In this document: piece after piece, positions 1 to 29,897 of the stretch
Position numbering within the stretch: the first letter of the stretch is position 1
Layout: each line of letters starts with the position of its first letter
From: Engraulis encrasicolus
Taxonomy: Eukaryota > Chordata > Actinopteri > Clupeiformes > Engraulidae
Reading direction: 5' to 3'
Assembly: GCF_034702125.1 (NCBI RefSeq)
Contig: NC_085867.1
Span: 43,413,983-43,477,982 of the forward strand
DNA: 64,000 bases
Notes under the pieces: model-generated
Seen by the model: the letters and a program-made list of their open reading frames with translations, nothing else
Database searches by the model: none
Told to the model about the DNA's origin: nothing
Translations under genes and position numbers: made by a program

Positions 1-52
1 AAACCCAAACCCCGACATTAAAAGCCTCCTCCATCATCAGTGGGAGCAAGGA

Positions 53-209
53 AGCTGACAGGGGTGGGGGAGTGGCAAAGGGGTCAGTTGTCCCGGCCCC
101 AAGGGAGACGGGGTGCCCCGAATTGGGTCCTCATGACATTATACAGTATGTATAGAAAGGGGGGGCATTCAAATGAATTTGTCCCGGCCTGATAAAAGCT
201 GTCAGCGGC
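53..209 (+). repeat. Dispersed GGGGCCC-type repeat, copy 1
   Basis: Begins GCTGACAG and ends GCTGTCAGCGGC, with AAAGGGGTCAGTTGTCC near the start. The same consensus occurs at 1067-1210, 33008-33169, 39502-39652 and, partially, 29240-29320. Confidence 0.7.
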
Positions 210-1066
210 TCTGAGTGGGAGTACAAAATGGCCACTGTGCGAAGGTACTGTAGGTAGGTAGGTACAATGAGTTATTCAGTAAAGAGTTGTTATGAGCTTA
301 CAGTGAAACAAGTAGGAGCTAATGAGGGAATGTGGCATGCAAGCGCGCAGGCACGCATACACTGATTTGGGGCTGAGCGCCCTGGCAGGCAGCACACATG
401 GCATGTTTTATTCATGCTCGCTATGTGAACGATGGATGTCGTGCGTGCAGTGTGGAGCGGAGGAGTGTTTTGTTGGGTGGGTGGGGGGTGATTTATGTTT
501 TTGCTATGTCTGCCCCGCTAAGATTAAAAAAAAAAAACAGGGTGCAATTAAACTCGACACCCCTAATATGCCATTCAAAAACAACATGCACCTGGCTGTT
601 TTTTTTTTCTTCTTCAAGAGCCTCTATTAAATCAAACACAACACTTGCACTAAAACTTGGATACGCAATAAGTTTAATCATTACAAGAAGTTTCTATAAA
701 GTTCAACTGTTTTGGAAAATATATTTATCCTTCCTCTGCAATGTAAGTTTCATTCCCAGACGTAAAAAATGAGAATAGTGCTTTATTTATGAAGAAGAGT
801 TTTTTCCAGTCTAGCTTTGCTTTGCTGTGGCATCCACAGTGCATCAGCCGCTCTCCCTGAGGGCCTCTCTCTTCTGAGCTCTTCCACATCCTACTGGCCT
901 TCACACTGGATAAACAGACATTAATTAGTCCTCTTGGACCACTAATATAACCCATTTTCAGTTTTGTGTCTGCGGAAAAAAGAAACAAAAACAAAAACAA
1001 ACCAACAAAAAAAATGGTGAGTGGATTCAGAATGGTGAGGCTACTGTGGTGCTGAGCATCAGGGCA

Positions 1067-1210
1067 GCCGACAGGTTGGGGGACAAAGGGGTCAGTTGTC
1101 TTGGGGAGGTGGGGCCCAGAATTGTGTCCCCACCATTACAGTTACATGTACTATTTATTGAGTGGGGGAACCTTTCAGATGGTTTCGTTCTGGGCCCGGA
1201 TAGTGTTGTC
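1067..1210 (+). repeat. Dispersed GGGGCCC-type repeat, copy 2
   Basis: Contains AAAGGGGTCAGTTGTC, TGGGGCCCAGAATTG and ACCTTTCAGATGG, aligning with copies 1 and 3. Confidence 0.65.
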
Positions 1211-1436
1211 CCGAACACACAAAGCGCAGATTGGTGAACTGTTACTGCAGACTTTTCAGTGAACCGAACTGAGACCACATCAACAAAGGTCTCAGTACGG
1301 TTCACTTCCGAGCGGTTTGGCCATTATATGCACAGAAAATGCTGTCACAGCAGATCTGAGTTTGCTAAAATGTCTGAAAGGGACCAAGTATGAAAATACC
1401 CCAATAGTGACTAAGAAAAGAGCCCAAAAAAGCCCA

Positions 1437-1681
1437 ACTGAGAAACTCGAACTCCGCACAGCACAAGTGCATACAACAAAATTGCATTTATGCCTCATCC
1501 GTGCAAGGGGGCAGCCCCCAAGGGCGCCCGAAAGGGAGCAGTGCGGCAGGACGGTACCATGCTCAGGGTACCTGCATTCATGGAGGAGGATGGGGGAGAG
1601 CACTGGAGCACCTGGAGGGTCGGGAGCCGATCCAGCATCCTTTGGGCTATAAGTCTGAGGCCCTAACCGCTTACCCATGAC
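1437..1681 (-). mobile_element. SINE with GTCATGGGTAAGCGGTTAG head, reverse
   Basis: On the minus strand GTCATGGGTAAGCGGTTAGG, then GGATGAGGCATAAATGCAAT, matching the 20962 copy. Confidence 0.62.
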
Positions 1682-1941
1682 TGCCTAAGAATATCCAAAC
1701 ACTAGGAATTAGCTTGTGTAACCTCATTAGATAATGACAACGAGGACGCTATGGGACATCTGTGAGATACACCATGCAGTGTAGTGTCTGAGCTCATTCA
1801 CAGGACAAAAGAGCAAGCCTCTGGCAGCAGTCCAGTCGGAGAGCTTTCATCCATGGCAGCTGAGAATGAATACTGTACTAACTCCCCCATTCATGAGGAC
1901 CTTACAGAAACAGCATTTCTTAGCAAAAGGTAGGTCAGAGG

Positions 1942-2233
<292 letters not shown>

Positions 2234-2436
2234 AGACAGAAAGCCTCCAAGTGACAGTCACCCTTATTGGGTCTGACAACACTTTCAGTGACTGGAGCCC
2301 ACAGGGAGCGAGCAATAGGGAAGGAGCTGGGATGAAGATGCCAGTGGCCAAGTGACCACTTCAATATTTATGATTGTTTTCATGACACTTGTGCATGTTG
2401 CTTTTATAAGACTGGTGTAAGTAACCATATTTGGAC

Positions 2437-2524
2437 ACACACACACACACGCACACACGCACGCACGCACGCACGCACGCACGCGCACACACACGCACAC
2501 GCACACGCACACGCACACGCACAC
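2437..2524. repeat. (CA)n/(CG CA)n microsatellite
   Basis: ACACACAC followed by ACGCACGC and ACACGC tracts. Confidence 0.95.
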
Positions 2525-2735
2525 ATATATGTAATTATTAATTAATTAATGTGACGGAAGCCAGTTTTGAATTCAGAACTTTCTGTGCAGAAATAGCCTT
2601 TCTTCACTAATTATTATTGACTCACTTATTGTGTCCTGAAAATATATTCACCATGCATCTGTACGTATGACAACAGGCAAAAATGCATAGCTACAGAGAA
2701 TAAACTGCAATGGAGCAAAATACGTTGATCTAAAC

Positions 2736-3078
2736 CAGTGGTTCTCAAACTTTTTCCATCATTCCCCCCTTCAGAGGGTCTGAATGCTTCCGAGCCCCAC
2801 TTCGGGCAGACTGATTTTGCGATCGGTGCGCAGAATCAAAGGAAAGGTGAGATTATACAAAGAGGGACTGCAGTCGAATGCAGATGTGTATTCATTTCCT
2901 ATGCTATTCAAATTCATAACAATTAATAATTCAATGTTGGTGAGGACTTTAAACTTATTGACTTATTGGCGTGACAGGAAATCATTAAAAAACCCCTCAA
3001 AATCAGATGTCACACGCCCTCCTTGAGATGCCTCCGCGCCCCCCCAGGGGGGCTTACGCCCCACTTTGAGAAACACTG
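2736..3078. mobile_element. hAT (Charlie-like) MITE
   Basis: Terminal repeats CAGTGGTTCTCAAACTTTT and TTTGAGAAACACTG, with a perfect 8-bp target duplication ATCTAAAC on both sides (2728-2735, 3079-3086). Non-coding. Confidence 0.93.
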
Positions 3079-3437
3079 ATCTAAACTATGAATAGATTAC
3101 AATGATGATGAGGCCATTGGTTAATCATTAACCAATGTAGGGCCTATAAATAATGCAACTTTATCAGTTGTTGCTATATGTGCACCGTTATTTTCATTTT
3201 TGTGAAGCACATTGAATTGAATCTGTGTATGAAATGCTCTATACAGATACATTGCATTGCCTTGCCATTAAACACAGATGATTAAAATAAAGATTTCTGC
3301 AGTTCTGTAGTTGTGATAATTTGAATGTGCTGGGATTAGTCAGTGGCTGGAGTATTATTTTTGGCATCGAATTAGAGCTTCTGAAGGCTGGTTTCCCCAT
3401 AGATGCTCAATAGACTGTGGCATTGGTGGTGACATTG

Positions 3438-3746
3438 GGTCCGTTCCAATATGCGACCTTGCGTCCTCCACTTGTGCTTGCGGCCTCGTACCAGGAAGTA
3501 ATACGTTGTGATGACATCACTGACAACAGCGTTATGTTTCAATATCTCGCAAAAGCTCAATTGTCAAGTTTCTAATTTCTAATTTTCAAACAGGATGGTA
3601 AATGAAGAATAGTCCCCCAAAAATTGTTTTGGCTACGCTGACAGCGGGGAAACTTAATTGTTTTCTCCACGGAGGCGGGGCATCAGCAAAACGTGAGGCC
3701 ACAAGCCCAAGTGGAAGATGCAAGGTCGCATATTGGAATGCACTCA
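3438..3746. mobile_element. MITE with GGTCCGTTCCAATATGCG ends
   Basis: Left arm GTCCGTTCCAATATGCGACC and right arm GGTCGCATATTGGAATGCAC are inverted repeats of about 45 bp including ACTTGTGCTTG/CAAGCCCAAGT. No clear target duplication. Confidence 0.7.
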
Positions 3747-5028
3747 TTAACTTTGAGCTTAGCCTTGTGACCACTAAAATCTGATTCTAAATGAGTTGTC
3801 ATTTCTGGGTTCGCAAACCCTGCCAGCCAGTTGATTCAAACAACTTTGAATTGATTTTATCCTTTTTACTCCACTGAGCTAATATCCAAAATGATTTTGT
3901 AAGAGAAAATGTTGAAAAAATAAAAAATTAAATGTACAGCAAAATGTATGTACAATATGCTATGATTTTATCGGTTGCTTCTTATATTTGCATATATCTC
4001 TGTTTAACGTAATTTCAATTATTTCTATGACCAGTGCATGTTAAGAAATTGACAATAAAGCAGACTCGACTTGACTTATACAGCATTAGTGTGATGTACT
4101 CTGTCTACATAGTGTTTATTCAAGAGACCCCCATGTGGTGCTTGAATCACCACTGCTGAAAGAGTCTGTCACCAACTCTTCTGTATCTGTCATGCTACTG
4201 ACCTCTAGTGTTGTAACACACACATAGCACTTCTGAGCCAAACTGAACTGGGCTGCGTTTCCCAAAAACGCCATTAACTAAATCTTGTTTTTTTTGTTAG
4301 TTTTTTTGTATGTGTTATACATTCACGCAATCAATTGTTCTGTTGGTCTATTTTTGCTATTGAGGCTGAGCTTTCCTGAACAGATTCCCGACCAGGGCTG
4401 CGTTTCCCAAAATCTCTTAAGTAGTACTTAAGCCTAAGTAGTAGCCCACTTAAGTATGAGGGGCCACCTAGGCAATATATAATATCACCAAAAGTTTCCG
4501 CATAAAATAATTGTATTGGCCTACATACAATGTGTTGTTCTGGTACATGCAAATAAAATGCTTGTTTAATTGCATGTGCAAGGTAAAACAGTGTACTGTA
4601 TTTACAAACTTTTAGTGATGACGTGAAACCTATTTTTGGTATATTGCTTAGGTGGCCCTAAAAAACGAGATTTAGTTAATGACTGCTGAATCCCCAACCC
4701 TTGCTGCATCGTTACTGAAATGAATGAACATTTGTGGGAAGCTGAGGCCAAATGGTTTTGGAGGTGGTCTTGGAACTGAAGGTGAACAGGTTCACCAAGT
4801 CCCATTCTGGTGAATTATGTTATAATTGTTTATTTGACATTGTAATCCTTTCTTTGTGAATTTCTTGGCTTGCCTATTTGAGTCTTGTGTAAAATATGCT
4901 AAATCAATTCTGCTTTGCTTTGCCTTGTGAAAGGCCCAGATTTCACTTTTTTATTTTACAGTTTGTCCCCCTTTCCGTTACATCAGTTCCTTATTTTTTC
5001 AAAAGATACTCTTGTGACTTTTCCCACT

Positions 5029-5190
5029 TTATTTGGATATGGCAGATAGAAAGTTGACAGGAAGAGAGTCGCAGGGTCCGGAAATGACCCAGGCCGGTCC
5101 GGATCCAAACCTGAGTCCCCATGTATGGGCAATGCACGTAGCCCACTTGTGCTCAGGTGTGCTGCTCGCGCACTGGGCCACAGCATATCC
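5029..5190 (-). mobile_element. tRNA-derived SINE, reverse orientation
   Basis: On the minus strand GTGGCCCAGTGCGCGAGCAG head, GGTTTGGATCC B-box-like motif, CTCTTCCTGTC body and ATATCCAAATAAAG tail; resembles the 21247 family. Confidence 0.65.
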
Positions 5191-5245
5191 CATCCACTTG
5201 GTTTTAAATGTCGAAACCACTGTTACCCAATACAATGGACATATG

Positions 5246-5410
5246 CAGGGTGCGATTTGTCGGAAAACCAGAAGGGGGGATATGTTTCAGATTGTAAGCA
5301 ATATCAATGGAATTACATTAAACTGTGACAAATTCATGTAGAAAAAGTGGCGATATCAAGACCAGAAGGGGGCACAATCCCCCCCATCCCCCCCTACAAA
5401 TCGCACCCTG
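5246..5410. mobile_element. MITE with CAGGGTGCGATTTGT ends
   Basis: Ends CAGGGTGCGATTTGT and ACAAATCGCACCCTG; the 8-bp flanks GACATATG and GACACACG differ at two positions, consistent with an old hAT insertion. Confidence 0.75.
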
Positions 5411-6477
5411 GACACACGTCACAAGGCCTTGACCACTCTCCCTCAATCTGCAGTAATGCTGTCTGGCATGGAGGAAGGGGGGGGGGGGGGGGGTCATGAC
5501 TCATGAGTCCATATTGGACACACAACACAATGTGCGCTCGCCCAAATCTCCACCATGCCTTACTTACGTCATCTTGTGTTATTCTTCTTTGAAAAACCTT
5601 ACGTAAGCTGTCTGAGGCAAATGTCAACATGTTATTCACTGTTGAGGGGATGCGCTCAGAAGCAGAAATCAGACACGACCCGGTTATTGACCTAAAAAAA
5701 GATTGATTTTTAAATGGGTTACACAAAAAAAATGTCGAGTGGCACATGCTCAGCTTGATTTGAATCCTACATTTGTTTGTCTGTTCAGCTGGCATGAAGA
5801 TACCAAGACGAGGCTTTCCAGGAAACGATAAGATGACTGACTCACTTAACAAGCTTCTCAATGGCATTGTGTTATTTTGGGATTGTTGATTTCTTTCATC
5901 AGTGACTACATCCCGCCCAATTCTATTGATTTCTATGCCCCAAATTTTTTTTCTCCAAAATCATTTTTTTCCTACGCAAGGCCATCCTAAGCAGCCCAAT
6001 GGGCCCAATCTGGCAACACTGATGGATGTACTGTAAGAGCTACTATGTGCATTCAGTGTGTTTTTTTCCACCCTGTCCCGCGATCCATTTTGGGTTGATT
6101 GTTTTGTCTATCTACCCGCCTGTCTGTTTGCTTTTCCCTATTTATCCCTCCATTCATGTTTGCAGCTAGATGGAATAGATGGAAGTGGATAAAATGTCAG
6201 GAATTATAGATAACAGTTACATGACCTTATAAAAAAAAAACTTGGGAAAAAATGGATGAAAGTCAAAGTCAATGTCACCAAATAGCCAAATGGCGATTGG
6301 GGGACTGGATGCAGGGTTTGTTTGCTGTGCCTGGCAGTGGCGCCACTTGTTTTCTTTTGATTACACTTCCTGTTGACTTATGTAATCATCAGCATCATTA
6401 TTACTGATGTCTGATTGGCTTCCGTTTCCCTCCCAAGCCACAGTATAGAGTTTACATCTCTCTATATATACCCGGAC

Positions 6478-6489
6478 AGAGAGAGCGAG

Positions 6490-6552
<63 letters not shown>
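6478..6552. repeat. (GA)n microsatellite
   Basis: About 70 bp of GA repeats. Confidence 0.95.
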
Positions 6553-6556
<4 letters not shown>

Positions 6557-7719
6557 TGTTTCTGCGCATCACCTGACCTCTGTGCCATTCCATCTGGCTT
6601 CCACCACCCTTCCTGCTGTGGTGGGGCGAGCGAGAGTTGCCACACATACTGTAAACATCCAGACTGAAGCCCAGTCAACTGACAAGCTTCTGTGCCAGCT
6701 GTGCCCAAAATATTTTGGCTAACTCATATAGTCACAGTAGGCTTCCTCCAATTCCAGCAAAGAGCATGTTTCTGGATCATTCTGTCAGGGAATATTAGAC
6801 ACTGTGAAGCTCTATAAATACACAGTATTCAGAATATTTGGAGCACTGTCAAAGTAAAGACATCCTAAAGTCAGAGCAATCTGAGAGTAGTGTTATCAAC
6901 CTCAAGCTCATGTTTTCGGTGGCTCAACAGTTTGTAAAAGCAGGGTGAAAGGCATTCTTAATGTCCGTGGCAAATGTAGCACACATTGGAGTTGTGCATT
7001 TTTGAACCGAATGGAGATATTGGCAAAACTTTGTCCTTAAGCTTCCAATTAGCCGAGTCTATATGAGTCTGCATGGACCCAAATCATTTCATATTGGTGT
7101 GTCCATGGCCCTTACACCATATCACACAAATGTGTACATTTGTTTTTCGTTTTCTTTTACAAAGTAGTATAGCACAGCTACACTTAAAAAGAACAGAAAA
7201 AAGTGAGTTATTTGAGTAAAAAGTCTTAAAAGCATATGACCTCATTTGCATGTCTCTGTAGTACATCCACTGTACTTTAGGGAGTGGGATCATGCTGTTA
7301 CTATTTCCCTCTGATTTTAGAGGACGCTGCATACTGATTAAAGAACAGTACAGGAAGTAGGGCGGCAGCTGAGGATTGGGGTGGGTGTGGGGTGGTAGTG
7401 TGAAGGGTTAAAAATAAAAAAAGGGAAACAAAATTCTTGTCTGTCAATATTAATTAGTTTCTCTATGTAGTGTATATCGTTTTCCCTCAAGGAGTCACAA
7501 AACTTTGAATATTGTGATACGAGAAGCTACGTGGTAACAATGGCAAGGTGGCAGTTTGTGAGATGCTGTATAAGCACTGTCTTGCCTGAGAAGGAGATGC
7601 TGCATCTTAAATAGGCTAACCACCCAGTGAACACATTATAATGACGAGTCACTTGTTGATAGGCAATAGTATACAGAGAAGGAAGGGAAAATGTTGGTGG
7701 AATGAAGAATGAATAATGC

Positions 7720-8069
7720 ACACTGGGGGAAAATGGGAAGGGTTCTCGAAGAACCTTCAATTGCATTGTGGGGGAACCTAGACATTTTCTTAGAAGCCAT
7801 AAAAGTTCTCTGAAGAAACGTAAAAGTTCAGTGAGAAACGTTGACACCTATAGTTCCTTTAAGGTTCCTTTGAGAGTTCCTCAATAACCTTTTGGGGTCA
7901 TGGCCTCTCTGAAGAACCTTCAAGACAACCTCAGGGTTCTTTCAAGAACCAATATGTTATTACAGTATGTAATGTCACATGACATGCCCTACGTTTCTCA
8001 GAGAACTTCCAGGTTCCCCCTCAGTGGCAAATGCAAGGTTCTTTGCGTAATACATTTTTTTTCAGTGTG
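7720..8069. mobile_element. MITE of AAGGTTCTTTCAAGAACC type
   Basis: Ends CACACTGGGGGAAAATG and CATTTTTTTTCAGTGTG, with many internal GGTTCTT/AAGAACC palindromic motifs. A common style of dispersed fish repeat. Confidence 0.65.
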
Positions 8070-8428
8070 GGATAAAACGTGGGAGTAAATAACCTGTGCC
8101 CTCCTGCATACCCATCCATGGCTGAAGCGTCTGTGAGCAAGGCATCTAAACCCACATTGCTCCAGCGAAATTGTCCCTGTCCCTAAATAATTGTAAAAGG
8201 CCCTGGATATGAGCATCAGCAAAGTACCCAGGCTTGGGCCTCGCAGTGACGCAACACCTTTGGCTTTGCTACACTAGCTCAGGAAAACTGTTTGTTCAGG
8301 TAGGCCTACTTTCGGGTTCCTTCCACAGCGGGAAACTCCACCCACTTTTTCGGGAAGCAATCAACTTTGAGCATCACCAACGGTCATGGGTAGAGGTGTG
8401 TTCAAGGCAGTGACGTGGTTTAAGCAGA

Positions 8429-8652
8429 TATCAAAAGAAAGTGAATAAAGAAGCACTCATCAGATTTCTTTTTTCATTTTTAATCACCTCACATTATGAT
8501 GTGTGATGTGAGGCGATTAAAAATGAAAAAAGAAATCTGATGAGTGCTTCTTTATTCACTTTCTTTTGATATTTGAGTTCATTCATTGACGAAGTTAAGC
8601 ACCCAGTGTAAAGTATAAGAAGACAAGGTGTTGAGCGCGCTTCCTGATCCTT
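8429..8652. mobile_element. Insertion with long hairpin and 15-bp target duplication
   Basis: Flanked by perfect 15-bp direct repeats CGTGGTTTAAGCAGA (8414-8428, 8653-8667). The left part is a palindrome of 67-bp arms (8428-8494 and 8506-8572) with one mismatch and an 11-nt loop; the rest is single-copy within the window. The long duplication suggests target-primed reverse transcription. Confidence 0.8.
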
Positions 8653-9900
8653 CGTGGTTTAAGCAGAGACATTCTATTGGGACTAAGAAATGTTTGGTTT
8701 AAACTTTGGCTCAGCGTGTTCTGAACTAGACCAGCAAGTAGCAAACCAAGGGAGGTGGGTCAACCATGCCGTTTGAGAATGTTCGTTGTTATGCTCCTGG
8801 TCTGACCAAGCCTCGAAGAGACTTGAAACTCATGATAATCAGGCTATCAGCAAAGTGCAATGCAATCCTACACATGCGCCAGCATCAGCGTCATACCATA
8901 AACATAAATAACCTCAAGCTCTTTGGAGAACAGAATTTGTGTGCTGAAACATGTTTATTTATGTTTACTCAAATATATGATGCTGCTGAGCGACACAAAC
9001 GAATCAAAGTATGTGACATGAGCTGTAACTATTCACCACGTGTGATAAGTTGATGTGTGGCAGTAAGTCAGGAAATTCCCCACAAAAAAGATCTATTTTG
9101 GAGCAGCATGGATGAACAGTACTGTAGCTTGGTGGCAGTCAACAACATTGTGTTTATGCAGGTGTCTAGTTTTACATCCATATCTGCACCCAAGTACGAG
9201 GTGCATGCAAAATGGTGGATTAAAAAAAATGTTAATGTGTGTATTTGTTTCATGTGAGAAGCAATTCAAAGAAAGGGGAAAACATGGATAAAACATCACC
9301 AAAGACGAATCAAGGACTACGAAGACAGGAAAGTATATTGTAACCTTACAAGGGTATCTCGAAAGGGATCACTACAGGTTACTAATATTAAGTCTTGTCC
9401 TACATTCTAAATGTCAATAATTTTCAATGAGCCTGCCTGGGACACAATAAGCAGACGTTTCGGTCTGTTCAGTTCAGTAACGTTGTTTTAGTTTGCATTC
9501 AGTGCCATGGTGCGCATACAGAGGCAATTTGGAATACCTATTATTAGTTCACTGTTCTATTACATTTAGATGTTAGAGAATGACTGATTTAGACACTAGT
9601 TCTGCAGTTTTGGTTAAGTTCGTTAATTACACTTAGTCAAGAATGTGGTTAGGCTATTAAAGACACATGAAGAGTTTGACATAGTACATCAAATTCAAAT
9701 AACAGTAAAAGTAAATAATTTCTTTCTGTGTCAACAGTGCAGTATAATGTACAATGTTTCAGACATCACAATAAATTAGCAAGGTTTAATGATACTCAGA
9801 GGTGCACATCTGTTGATGGAATAACTTCCAACAGTGTATTTATTCTGGTTGTAGGCCTATTTATTCCACACCAATCAGCACGACTCATCAGACAGGTTAA

Positions 9901-10144
9901 AGGTAGGGTAGGGAATCTTGGACAAATCCTTCCAGCAAGCTAAATTTCACACGCCCTTTCTTCAGGATCCAATCATTTTGAACGACTAGTTCTGAGTTTC
10001 TTCCTTTTGCACTCTAGACTTGATCGAAATACAGCACTTCACTTTCGGGACAAACCTAATTTACTGTCTGCAATGCAGCTGTGAAGAGGACTTTGAGCCG
10101 TATAATAAAAAAATGCTCCAGAAATAAGATCTCCTACCCCACCA
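9901..10144. mobile_element. TTAA-flanked MITE
   Basis: TTAA at 9897-9900 and 10145-10148; ends AGGTAGGGTAGGGAATC and ATCTCCTACCCCACCA are imperfect inverted repeats. Kolobok- or piggyBac-type target preference. Confidence 0.75.
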
Positions 10145-10373
10145 TTAAGTCCAGGCAGGATGAGCTAATTAGTGAAAGAGCCCGTGTTAACTGTCGAGGC
10201 AGGAGTATTAGCTGAGAGAGACAAAAAGAAGTTTGTGTGTTCACCAAAAAAGAGAATCCCAGAGAAATTAACTTTGAGGTCAGCACCAAAAACCTTCCAG
10301 TGAGCTTTTGGTGCATGCTAAAACAATTCGATGTGTTTATTCTGTTTCCTTCCCTGTGCGCCTCACAGGGTTA

Positions 10374-11971
10374 CAGTGAGGAGAATAAATATTTGATCCC
10401 TTGCTGATTTTGTTGGTTTGCCCACTAATAAAGACATGATCATTCTATAATGTTAATGATAAAATGTATTATAATATAGAGAGACAGAATATCAAAAAGA
10501 AAATCCAGAAAATAACTTTGAAGAATATATTTTAATTGATTTGTATTCCATTGAGGAAAATAAGTATTTGACCCCTCTAGTCCAAAAAGACAAAATACTT
10601 GGTGGCAAAGCCCTTGTTTTCACATACAGAGGTCAGATGTTTTTTTCAGTTAATGACAATGTTTGTGGGTATATTAGAAATTATTTTTGTCCACTTTTCT
10701 TTGCAGATAATCTCTAAATCACTTAAGTTGTATGACTGTAGCTTGCCAAATGGGAACTTCTGTTCCCTTCACAGGATTATTATAGGGTTAATGTTTGGAA
10801 ACTGTCTAGGCCACTTCATGACCTTAATGTGCTTCTGCTTGAGCTACTCCTTCGTTGCTTGGGCTGTATGTTATGGATTATTATCATTTTGGGAGGCTAA
10901 TCCATGACCCACCTTCAGTCTAGTGGTGGTGGGAAAGAGGTTGGCATGCAGCATTGTACGTTTACATGTCTCCCTCCATCCATTTCTTGACGATGTGAAG
11001 TTGTCCTGTGTCTTGGCCAGACAAACAACCTCAAAACATAATGTTACCACTTTCATTTATGATGTTGGAGAAGGTGTTGTTCTTGGGATCATAGGCAGCG
11101 TTTCTCTTCCTCCAAACACATAGAGTTGTGTTAATGCCAAACAGTTTGATTTTGGTGTTATCTGATTCCAGCACCTCCCAATCATATCCTAATCCAGTTT
11201 GACGTTCATTGGCAAACCTCAGGTGAGCCTGAACAGGTTCCTTCTGAAGCCGGGGTGGCATACATGCACTGTAGAATTTTAATCCGCTGTGGTATCAAGT
11301 GTTTCCAATAGTTTTCTTAGTGATTGAGGTCCCAGCTGCCTTGAGATCATTTCCTAGCTCCTCCCATACAGTTTTAAGGTGCTTTATCTCCTTTTTTTCT
11401 GGTTATTAAATTCCCATTAGGTCAAATCTTGTATGGAACCAGAGACAGGCCTAAGATTGATGATTGATGATCATTTTGTATGTCCTAAAATTGGGAAGAA
11501 ATGCACCAACAGTTTGCTCTTTAATATCCAGGAGCCCATTTCAGCCTTATTGAGTTCTAAAATCTTGTCCCTGACATCCTTTGACAGCTTTTTGGTCTGT
11601 CCCATGTTGGCGAGTTTAGTTTGATTGATTGACTGATTCTATGGACTGATTCTGCAGATTCAATGTGTCTTTTGTGCAGGTTACTATTAACAGGTGTGTT
11701 CAATTCAGATAACAAGTTGATTGGAAGTGCCATTTGATCTGCGGGATCAGAACTCTTAATGGTTGGCAGGGGATCAAATACTTATTTCCCTCAATTAAAT
11801 ATTAATCAATTATTATATATTCTTTAGAGTTAATTTCTGGATTTTCTTTTTGATATTCTGTCTCTCCATATTAGAATACATATTATCATTAACATTAAAG
11901 ACTGATCATGTCTTTATTAGTGGGCAAACCAACAAAATCAGCAAGGGATCAAATACTTATTCTCCTCACTG
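10374..11971 (-). mobile_element. Full-length Tc1/mariner element, inactive
   Basis: The 1,598-bp element has long terminal inverted repeats starting CAGTGAGGAGAATAA and is flanked by TA dinucleotides at 10372-10373 and 11972-11973. It encloses a broken transposase on the minus strand. Confidence 0.93.
10585..11605 (-). pseudogene. Tc1-family transposase pseudogene
   Basis: The reading begins MGQTKKLSKDVRDKI at 11605, the typical Tc1 amino end, and later shows KIKLFGINTTLCVWRKRNA, the region of the catalytic domain before the second acidic residue. The frame is interrupted several times (readable pieces at 11031-11261 and 10871-11056 lie in different frames), so no full protein can be made. 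The right boundary is estimated from the usual family length of about 340 residues. Confidence 0.8.
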
Positions 11972-11980
11972 TATGTACAG

Positions 11981-12249
11981 CAGTGGTTCTTAACCTTTTT
12001 TTCTTGAAGCACCACCTAACCTGTGCCCAAGACAAGCCGCGCACCCCCAACCCAAACATTTACACCTGTATACGCACTAAAAATTTATTTAGGTGAATAA
12101 TTACAAAGATTCTTGCTTTAGACATTGATCAATACTTAAATGACTTTACATTAGGACCAACACATGTTTTGATTTGGTCTTGATTTGGCCTAATTATAAT
12201 GTTTGGAGGCAGAATTTTGATCACCCGCACCCCAGGTTAAGAACCACTG
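11981..12249. mobile_element. hAT (Charlie-like) MITE
   Basis: Ends CAGTGGTTCTTAACC and GGTTAAGAACCACTG, with 8-bp duplication ATGTACAG (11973-11980, 12250-12257). The duplication starts at the last TA of the adjacent Tc1 element, so this insertion hit the Tc1 boundary. Confidence 0.93.
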
Positions 12250-12620
12250 ATGTACAGGAGGGAATATATGGCAGGACGTTACCTGTGTTAAGTCAGTTCG
12301 TCCACCACTGAGTAATCTAGTCTAAAGAGAAGTGATGACAATATTAGGGTGATGGTCTTGCATATCTACATATAATATTCTTAGAAAAATTAATGGGCAC
12401 TTTCAAGTTTGCTTGGAGAGACACCGGATGTCTGCCTGTAGTATTATTACATTGTGATCTAAGGCAATTGGGGAGCACGTTTCCTTCCAAACATTTTGGC
12501 TAATATATGTGTCTGTGTTTACATGAACTGTCTTTAAGTCTTGTATGTCAGATTGGTGCATTGCTGAAATCATACAAACAAGTGCTCTTGGGTATTGGAC
12601 TTACAGTGAATTTTGACTAA

Positions 12621-12836
12621 GAAGCTGTTTACATGTACGTAGTTATTTTTGAAAACACATCAGTTTTAGCCTTTGGAGTTTCAGAAGTCTCCATTTTTTT
12701 TATAAATCCCTTTTAGAGGGCTAAAACGCATCTGTCACAATGGCGTTTTTTATGCCCATGTTTACACGTGTTAATACGCAAACGGATAAAATAAATGTCC
12801 ATGTTTTAAAATGTCTACATACTTGTAAACGGCTTC
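12621..12836. mobile_element. PIF/Harbinger-type MITE
   Basis: Ends GAAGCTGTTTACATGTACG and TACTTGTAAACGGCTTC, flanked by TAA on both sides (12618-12620, 12837-12839). Non-coding. Confidence 0.75.
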
Positions 12837-13116
12837 TAACGTTATGCTTGTTGCATCATGGAGCTATGAACACATCAGAAGTATACTGCAGACCATGCTA
12901 GGTTAAATTGCTCAATTAGTTGCTCAGTAACGCAAAGCCCTTACATTAGACCATACTCAGGGACAGGACAGCACACATGACATCATAGCTTTGACTGCAG
13001 ACAGGACTGGCGTGGTTTCTGTAGCTTTTAAATGAAGCACTGAAATATAGCTTTCGGATAATGATATGGCTCTATTGTTTTGTATATATCTGAATGTAAG
13101 TGTCTTCCCGCGATGC

Positions 13117-13122
13117 TTTATT
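13117..13122 (-). promoter_or_regulatory. Candidate DMTN poly(A) signal
   Basis: AATAAA on the minus strand about 100 nt downstream of the DMTN stop codon. It would give an unusually short 3' UTR; longer forms cannot be excluded. Confidence 0.4.
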
Positions 13123-13224
13123 TTCTTGGTGGTATTCTATAGTACATCGACATTATTTGCATCCAAGAAAGGACCAAATTTCAAATTTGAGTCCAAAGGC
13201 CCAAAGTCTCTGGTGTCACCGTCT

Positions 13225-29897
<16,673 letters not shown>

